10,285 bases of DNA. Source: Planctomycetota bacterium (GTDB taxonomy: Bacteria > Planctomycetota > Phycisphaerae > Sedimentisphaerales > Anaerobacaceae). The translations under genes were made by a program, and so were the position numbers. The notes below the pieces were generated by a model. It was not told where the DNA came from, searched no databases, and saw nothing but the letters and a program-made list of their open reading frames with translations. The stretch is taken from contig JAPLMV010000210.1 of the NCBI GenBank assembly GCA_026386835.1, forward strand, positions 1 through 10,285, written 5' to 3'. Below are positions 5,764 to 10,285 of this stretch, piece by piece (within the stretch, counting starts at the first letter, position 1; each line of letters opens with the position of its first letter).

Positions 5764-7242
5764 ATGGAACAGATTTTTGTAAAACAGTTAAGCGGCTCAC
5801 TGGCACTTGCGGATTTAATCGTCGTATTTGGCTCTGTCAGCCTGCTCTTTCTTATAGCTTATGTCGCCGGCAGAAAAGAAAATGACACAAACGATTTCTT
5901 TCTCGGTCACAGGCGTGTCCCCACGGTTGTTGCGTGCCTGTCCTTCGTTGCTACCGAAGTAAGTGCCGTAACAATCATCAGCGTCCCTGCGACCGGCTAC
6001 AGCGAGAACTGGCAATATCTGCAATTTTTTGTCGGCTCTGCCGCAGCGAGAATTTTCGTCGCATTTTTATTTATTCCGGTTTTTTACAAGTATAACTGCA
6101 CCAGCATATATGAATTTTTGAGACATCGATTTGGGCCTCAAACCCAGTATGCCGGCTCAATCTTCTTTTTCATTACCCGCCTTGTCGGTTCAGGAGTCCG
6201 CCTTTACGCCGCCTGTTTTGCCGTTGCACTCATAATGGGCTGGACTCTTGCACAGACGCTGCTGTTATTCACCATCGTCAGCATCATATTCATCGGCTTC
6301 GGCGGTATAAAGGCCGTTGTCTGGTCGGGTGCTTATGAGACAATTGTCTTTTATCTCACCGGCGCCGCGCTGGTTATTTATATTTTTTCGAAACTTAACG
6401 GCTCTTTCACCGAAATCTGGCATACCGCAGGCCAGGCAGGCCGACTAAGCTTATTTAATTTCAATCTCAACTTTAATGACCCCACAACTTTCTGGGCTGG
6501 AACTGCCAACGCATTTTTCATCGGCCTTGCCGTCTTCGGCGCAGACCAGGAACTTGTCCAGCGGCTGCTCACCGTCGATACCCGCAGGTCAAGTCAGCGG
6601 GCGATTTTGTCAACCATATTCGCATCGCTGCCCATAATTATTATGTACCTCGCCGTCGGCACGCTGTTATTTGTATTCTATAAACAAAACCCGCAGGTAA
6701 CGCAACCGGCACAGGCAAAAGAGGTACTCTCAAGTTTTGTGGTAAACGTCCTGCCTGCCGGCCTGAAGGGTCTTGTTCTTGCGGCGATTGTCCTGGCAAG
6801 CATCGATTCGCCCCTTAGTTCTCTTTCCTCATCTTTTGTTACCGACATTTATCGTCCGCTTATCAAACGCAATGCATCCGAAAAACATTACTTGTTTGTC
6901 TCGCGGATAGCGGTGGTCGGCTTTGGCATAATTTTAGCGTTGATTGCCTTTGCCTGTCAGCCCGTGCAGAGCATCCTGTGGTTTGCCTTTCAGATTGTCT
7001 CGGTTACAGGGGGTGCCGCTCTTGGCGTTTTCCTGCTCGGAATCCTGACTAAACGAAAATCCAACTGGGGAAACGTCATTGCGATGATTGCAAGCACCGT
7101 AGCAATGGCGATTGTTTTAATTTTATCAAAATGCGGCCTAATCCATCTTGCCTGGAGCTGGCTCATAGTCATAGGAACATTAATGACTTTTGCGATTGGA
7201 TATACACTCGGCGAAAAAACGGTTCATCCGGTTAATGCGTAG
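5764..7242 (+). CDS. Sodium:solute symporter (SSS family), candidate amino-sugar importer
   Basis: This 492-residue inner-membrane protein has about 13 hydrophobic segments, as expected for SSS transporters of the LeuT fold. Family signatures include NDFFLGHRRVP (43-53), LSFVATEVSAVTIISVPATG (59-78) and GGIKAVVWSGAYETIVF (180-196). A segment at 345-364 (ASIDSPLSSLSSSFVTDIYR) includes S352-S353, which match the usual Ser pair of the Na2 sodium site. Substrate cannot be read from sequence. Its place 3 nt after murQ, and the terminator right after it, make it the last gene of the operon. I therefore infer import of anhMurNAc, MurNAc or a GlcNAc-containing disaccharide. No clear Shine-Dalgarno sequence is seen, so it probably relies on coupling with murQ. 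Confidence 0.92.
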   Translation: MEQIFVKQLSGSLALADLIVVFGSVSLLFLIAYVAGRKENDTNDFFLGHRRVPTVVACLSFVATEVSAVTIISVPATGYSENWQYLQFFVGSAAARIFVAFLFIPVFYKYNCTSIYEFLRHRFGPQTQYAGSIFFFITRLVGSGVRLYAACFAVALIMGWTLAQTLLLFTIVSIIFIGFGGIKAVVWSGAYETIVFYLTGAALVIYIFSKLNGSFTEIWHTAGQAGRLSLFNFNLNFNDPTTFWAGTANAFFIGLAVFGADQELVQRLLTVDTRRSSQRAILSTIFASLPIIIMYLAVGTLLFVFYKQNPQVTQPAQAKEVLSSFVVNVLPAGLKGLVLAAIVLASIDSPLSSLSSSFVTDIYRPLIKRNASEKHYLFVSRIAVVGFGIILALIAFACQPVQSILWFAFQIVSVTGGAALGVFLLGILTKRKSNWGNVIAMIASTVAMAIVLILSKCGLIHLAWSWLIVIGTLMTFAIGYTLGEKTVHPVNA

Positions 7243-7248
7243 GCCTGT

Positions 7249-7276
7249 AGGGTGGGGTCTTTACCCCACCTTTTTA
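7249..7276 (+). terminator. Strong intrinsic terminator of the amino-sugar operon
   Basis: GGTGGGGT (7251-7258) pairs perfectly with ACCCCACC (7263-7270) over a CTTT loop and is followed by TTTTT (7271-7275). It begins 8 nt after the symporter stop. On the opposite strand the hairpin lies just past the M20 stop but lacks a T run, so it mainly serves the plus strand. Confidence 0.9.
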
Positions 7277-7277
7277 T

Positions 7278-8393
7278 CTACCCCAAAAGTTTCAAAATCA
7301 CTTCTTTGTAATACTCCGCCGCCCTTTGAACATCCGCAATCTCAATGTATTCATTGGGTTTATGACAAAGCTCCGGCTTACCCGGCCCAAAGACCACCAC
7401 CGGTGCACCGAGCCGGGCAAAATCGGGACCATCGGTGGTAAAGCCTACCGCTTTGGTTTTGCATATTCCTGTCGCGGCACAAAAACTTTGTACAAACTCA
7501 CAGTCACAATCAGTCTCCAGTGCCTCTGCGCTTCGCACAATCGAAATATCAGCCTTGAATTTGGGATTTTTCCGTCTCAGCTTCGCAAAAACCTTCCGCA
7601 AATCCTTGATAATATCTTTACGGCTTTGGCCGGGCAGCGTGCGAATATCAATCTCAATACGGCATTTGTCCGGCACAACGTTAATCGCTTTGCCGCCAGA
7701 AATTGTGTTGATGCTCATTGAACAATTTCCGAGCAGCTTATGAGGCTGGGCCTTAATCTTATAATACTCAAGCTCATCGAGCAGCATCTTCATCATGCTT
7801 ATCGCATTTATACCAAGTTGAGGCGTCGAACCGTGCGCACTTTTGCCTGCGGTAACAATCTCAAGCCATAACAATCCCCGATGAGCCGTTATAACATCAA
7901 AATCCGTCGGCTCAGGTATAACCACGCCCGCAAGTTTCTCCTCGCCTTTGCCAAAGCCTTTGACAAATCTTTTTGTTCCGCAACTGTCGGTCTCCTCACC
8001 TGCCGTTGCCGCAAATACGATATCGCCTTTTAGTTTTATGCCCAAATCGACAACGTCTTTTATGGCACAGACAATAGCGGCTATCCCGCCCTTCATATCT
8101 GCTGCTCCTCTGCCGTAAATCCTGCCCTGCGATTGGGCCGACTTAAAAGGCGAATGTGTCCACTTTTCCTCGCCGGGCCCTACAACATCAAGATGGCAGG
8201 CAAACAAAATCCTCTTCTTTTCCCCGCTCGATTTTATCGTGGCTGTAACATTTGCTCTTGTCTGCTCCCAACGGTCAATCACCGATACTATGCCTGATTT
8301 GGCAAATTCTTCCCGAATCAACTTCGCCGCCGCCAGTTCGCCTTTTTCAACAGTCGATTGCGCATCTATAAGTTTTTTCAGTAACTGTTTCAT
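7278..8393 (-). CDS. M20-family metallopeptidase/deacylase (ArgE/DapE type)
   Basis: This 371-residue cytosolic zinc hydrolase removes acyl groups from amino acids or cleaves small peptides; the exact substrate is not clear. The two-metal site is complete: H67-x-D69 in CHLDVV, bridging D99 in GRGAADMKGG, catalytic base E133 and ligand E134 in AGEETDSCGT, E161 in PEPTDF, and H344 in LCHKPNEY. The dimerisation domain is inserted at about 170-285 and carries H187 (SAHGST). Length fits ArgE/DapE relatives. Calling it succinyl-diaminopimelate desuccinylase or acetylornithine deacetylase would be guessing. The ATG at 8393 has only AGG 3 nt ahead. It is convergent with the amino-sugar operon and need not share its function, although a role on peptidoglycan peptides is conceivable. 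Confidence 0.9.
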   Translation of the reverse strand: MKQLLKKLIDAQSTVEKGELAAAKLIREEFAKSGIVSVIDRWEQTRANVTATIKSSGEKKRILFACHLDVVGPGEEKWTHSPFKSAQSQGRIYGRGAADMKGGIAAIVCAIKDVVDLGIKLKGDIVFAATAGEETDSCGTKRFVKGFGKGEEKLAGVVIPEPTDFDVITAHRGLLWLEIVTAGKSAHGSTPQLGINAISMMKMLLDELEYYKIKAQPHKLLGNCSMSINTISGGKAINVVPDKCRIEIDIRTLPGQSRKDIIKDLRKVFAKLRRKNPKFKADISIVRSAEALETDCDCEFVQSFCAATGICKTKAVGFTTDGPDFARLGAPVVVFGPGKPELCHKPNEYIEIADVQRAAEYYKEVILKLLG

Positions 8394-8402
8394 AGGCCTG
8401 CA

Positions 8403-8408
8403 ATTATA
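8403..8408 (-). promoter_or_regulatory. Candidate -10 box of the M20 gene, giving a very short leader
   Basis: On the minus strand a perfect TATAAT reads 8408-8403. Only about 9 nt separate it from the ATG at 8393, so transcription would start just a few bases before the start codon. No good -35 box is seen; the 17-nt-spaced position is a T run. Confidence 0.4.
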
Positions 8409-8445
8409 TCAATTGCCGGACGCTTAAAAAAGGCAAAAATTTCTA

Positions 8446-8474
8446 TTGCAGTTTAGAATGGAAATTGGCATAAT
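8446..8474 (+). promoter_or_regulatory. Candidate sigma-70-type promoter of the zinc-ribbon gene
   Basis: TTGCAG (8446-8451), a 17-nt spacer and CATAAT (8469-8474) give a start near 8481. That predicts a 5'UTR of about 80 nt ahead of ATG 8564. The -10 matches 5 of 6 and the -35 only 3 of 6. It is divergent from the M20 gene. Confidence 0.5.
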
Positions 8475-8510
8475 ATCCGTTTTGAAAATTTCATAGGTGG
8501 TTTGTATTCC

Positions 8511-8543
8511 CTTGTGTGTCAGCCGTAAGGCCTGGCACACAGG
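8511..8543 (+). promoter_or_regulatory. Long hairpin with a GUAA tetraloop in the 5'UTR
   Basis: The arm 8511-8524 pairs with 8529-8543 around GTAA (8525-8528), a GNRA-type tetraloop. TGTGTG pairs with CACACA, there is a T-G wobble, and CAG with CTG. One base is bulged in the 3' arm before the closing GCC/GGC region. No T run follows, so it is not a terminator. It lies between the predicted transcription start and the ribosome site (GAGGAG, 8553-8558) of the zinc-ribbon gene. Confidence 0.6.
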
Positions 8544-8563
8544 TAGTTATACGAGGAGCATAA

Positions 8564-9301
8564 ATGGGACCTGTATTAAATGGGTTAATAAAACTTCAGA
8601 GCATTGAAAACCAGTTACGCGCCGTCAAGGCAAAACTTAACAGGTGCAGAAGAAACGTAATTATTCAGGAAAACCAGGTCAGAACACTTCAAAGTGCGCT
8701 CGAAGCCAAAAAAGAGGAAATGCAGCTTACCACTATTCAGTCAGACCACCTTGAACTCGAACTTAAAACAAGAGAAGAATATATCTCCAAATTAAGAACG
8801 TCCCTCAACGGTGCCAAAACCAACAAGGAATACGCCGCGGTTTTGAGCCAACTGAACACCTCCCGCGCCGACAACTCCAAAATTGAGACCCAGGTTCTCG
8901 ACCTGATGAAGGACATCGAGGCCGACAAGGCCGAATGCGATAAAATACGTCAGCAGATTGAAGAGCAAAAACAACTGCTCGAGAAGACCAGAAAAGAATC
9001 CGAGCAGCTCGCGGTAAAATACGAAGCCCAGATTACGGTAATTCAGACCCAGTGGGACCAGGTTGCCGCCGACATACCGCCCGAACAACTCGGAACGTTC
9101 AAACGCGTTACAGAAACTTATGACGGCGAAGCGATCGCCATTGTCGGAGAAGAGGAAGGAAAAACAAGAACATATAACTGCGGCGGCTGCTTTATGGGTA
9201 TTACAATCGAGTCCGTCAATCTGCTTTTGACAAAAGACGAGATTATCCGCTGCCCGAACTGCACAAGAATTCTTGTCATGGATACCACAAAAGAAAACTA
9301 A
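8564..9301 (+). CDS. Coiled-coil protein with C-terminal C4 zinc ribbon (COG1579 type)
   Basis: The 245-residue protein has a long charged coiled coil (about 5-165), then a linker with DIPPEQLGTFKRV. The C-terminal ribbon has four cysteines, C206-x-x-C209 and C230-x-x-C233, that should bind one zinc. This is the layout of the widespread COG1579 family, which includes Mycobacterium tuberculosis Rv2229c. Its biochemical role is not settled, and nucleic-acid binding or an adaptor role is the usual guess. The start is firm, with GAGGAG five nt before the ATG. The next gene, 26 nt downstream, begins with an RNase HI domain. The same gene pairing is known in mycobacteria, so the two products may act in one process. 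Confidence 0.88.
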   Translation: MGPVLNGLIKLQSIENQLRAVKAKLNRCRRNVIIQENQVRTLQSALEAKKEEMQLTTIQSDHLELELKTREEYISKLRTSLNGAKTNKEYAAVLSQLNTSRADNSKIETQVLDLMKDIEADKAECDKIRQQIEEQKQLLEKTRKESEQLAVKYEAQITVIQTQWDQVAADIPPEQLGTFKRVTETYDGEAIAIVGEEEGKTRTYNCGGCFMGITIESVNLLLTKDEIIRCPNCTRILVMDTTKEN

Positions 9302-9327
9302 AACTTAAAAATTAAAAACTTAAAATT

Positions 9328-10285
9328 GTGGCTGATGAAATAACTATTTATACCGATGGAGGCAGCAGAGGCAACCCCGGCCCCGCAGCTGCCGCTTTTG
9401 TCTTAATCGACTCAACAGGCCGGCAATTACAGGCAAAGGCCTTCTTTATCGGCCAGGCCACTAACAACGTCGCCGAATACACCGCCGCCATAAAAGCACT
9501 TGATGCTGCAAAACAGCTCGGCGCAAAACAACTCACCCTTTTTAGCGACAGTGAACTGATGGTTAAACAAATCAACGGCGAATACAAGGTTAAAAACGAA
9601 AACCTTCTGCCTCTTTTTCAGACCATCGAAGAAAAACTGTCCCAGTTCAAAACCTGGAAAGTCAGACACATCGCCAGGGAAAAAAATCAACACGCCGACA
9701 AACTCGCAAACATCGCCCTCGACCGCAAGACCGACATCGTCGAAGAAAAAAAACAATCCCATGCCCCTAAGTCGCCTGAACCGAATCAAAAACCGGTTCG
9801 GCTCGGCGTATTGATTAGCGGCGGCGGTACAACGCTGATAAATATTCTCGAACATATCAAAACAGGCCGGCTCAACGCCGAGGTCGCAGTTGTAATAAGT
9901 TCTCGCTCAACAGTTGCCGGTGTGGAAAGAGCGGAAAATGCAGGCCTTGATGTAAAAATCATCCGCCAGAAAGACCACCCCGATATCGACCTGTTCAGCA
10001 AAAAAATCGAGGATGAACTTGCCGCTGCGAAAGTCGACCTCGTTATCCAGGGCGGCTGGCTTTGCCTCTGGAAAATACCGCCTCGATATGAAAACCGCGT
10101 CATGAACATACACCCTGCTTTATTGCCGAGTTTCGGGGGAAAAGGTATGTGGGGACATCATGTCCACCAGGCCGTTCTCGCTGCCGGTTGCAAGGTAAGC
10201 GGCTGCACCGTCCATTTCTGCACCAATCAGTATGATAAAGGCCCTATAATAGTCCAGCGATGCTGTCCGGTTGAGGAAAACGATA
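9328..10285 (+). CDS. RNase HI-PurN fusion protein (3' end outside window)
   Basis: One uninterrupted frame from GTG 9328 to the window end (319 codons) joins two enzymes. Residues 1-135 are RNase HI, which cuts RNA in RNA-DNA hybrids: D10 in YTDGGSRGNPG, E50 in NNVAEYTAA, D74 in FSDSELMV and D127 in QHADKLAN form the complete DEDD site. Residues 138-157 are a Lys/Pro-rich linker. From 158 on it is PurN, which formylates glycinamide ribonucleotide from 10-formyl-tetrahydrofolate in purine synthesis: LISGGGTTL (162-170), N261-x-H263 in NIHPALLPSF, and D303 in YDKGPIIVQ match the catalytic Asn, His and Asp. About 50 C-terminal residues are missing. No in-frame start codon precedes the PurN core (the first is TTG 9811 within its first strand), so this is a true fusion. 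The start is GTG without a Shine-Dalgarno sequence. Upstream in-frame lies a stop at 9313. Confidence 0.9.
   Translation, partial: MADEITIYTDGGSRGNPGPAAAAFVLIDSTGRQLQAKAFFIGQATNNVAEYTAAIKALDAAKQLGAKQLTLFSDSELMVKQINGEYKVKNENLLPLFQTIEEKLSQFKTWKVRHIAREKNQHADKLANIALDRKTDIVEEKKQSHAPKSPEPNQKPVRLGVLISGGGTTLINILEHIKTGRLNAEVAVVISSRSTVAGVERAENAGLDVKIIRQKDHPDIDLFSKKIEDELAAAKVDLVIQGGWLCLWKIPPRYENRVMNIHPALLPSFGGKGMWGHHVHQAVLAAGCKVSGCTVHFCTNQYDKGPIIVQRCCPVEEND

Noticed and set aside
9300..9327. Two imperfect direct repeats of about 13 nt (AAAACTTAAAAATT and AAAACTTAAAATT) before the GTG start
   Set aside because: Low-complexity A/T spacer. Two copies are too few to call an operator or an attachment site.
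9427..9855. Minus-strand open frame of 142 codons across the RNase HI-PurN junction
   Set aside because: The plus-strand frame has both catalytic motif sets; the minus frame is low-complexity Phe/Val-rich shadow sequence.
9811..10285. PurN as a separate gene with its own start
   Set aside because: No in-frame ATG, GTG or TTG occurs between the RNase HI core and the first PurN strand except TTG 9811, which would cut into that strand.

Overview
The window reads as a bacterial chromosome segment with moderate GC and dense, short-spaced operons. Gene content and style suggest a Gram-negative-type organism, plausibly Planctomycetota of a Phycisphaerae-like kind. That placement is inference from family resemblance and no marker gene proves it. 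There are no rRNA or tRNA genes and no CRISPR array.

Left, 1-1800: the 3' end of an IS630-type transposase abuts a decayed minus-strand gene for a small membrane protein (440-654). An intact paralogue lies at 1297-1668, followed by an unrecognised AT-rich gene (868-1257). Each paralogue has the same upstream module: a TTGACA-N17 promoter, then a leader of about 95 nt that folds into three hairpins. The last hairpin buries part of the Shine-Dalgarno sequence. The leader is found twice, has base-paired covariation between copies, and matches no RNA class I recognise. It is the best candidate here for an undescribed element.

Centre, 1902-7276: a tightly coupled plus-strand operon encodes a GH20 beta-N-acetylhexosaminidase without signal peptide, anhydro-N-acetylmuramic acid kinase (AnmK), N-acetylmuramic acid 6-phosphate etherase (MurQ) and a sodium:solute symporter, and ends at a strong intrinsic terminator. 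Together they would import muropeptide-derived amino sugars, release N-acetylglucosamine (GlcNAc) and anhydro-N-acetylmuramic acid (anhMurNAc), phosphorylate the latter, and cleave it to GlcNAc-6-phosphate and D-lactate. A convergent M20-family metallopeptidase gene follows (7278-8393, minus).

Right, 8446-10285: a promoter and a 5'UTR with a long GUAA-capped hairpin precede a coiled-coil/C4 zinc-ribbon protein (COG1579 type). Next comes a GTG-started open reading frame running off the window. It fuses an RNase HI domain, with all four catalytic acidic residues, to a PurN glycinamide ribonucleotide formyltransferase domain through a Lys/Pro-rich linker. Zinc-ribbon plus RNase HI recalls Mycobacterium tuberculosis Rv2229c-Rv2228c, where the RNase HI is fused to CobC instead.
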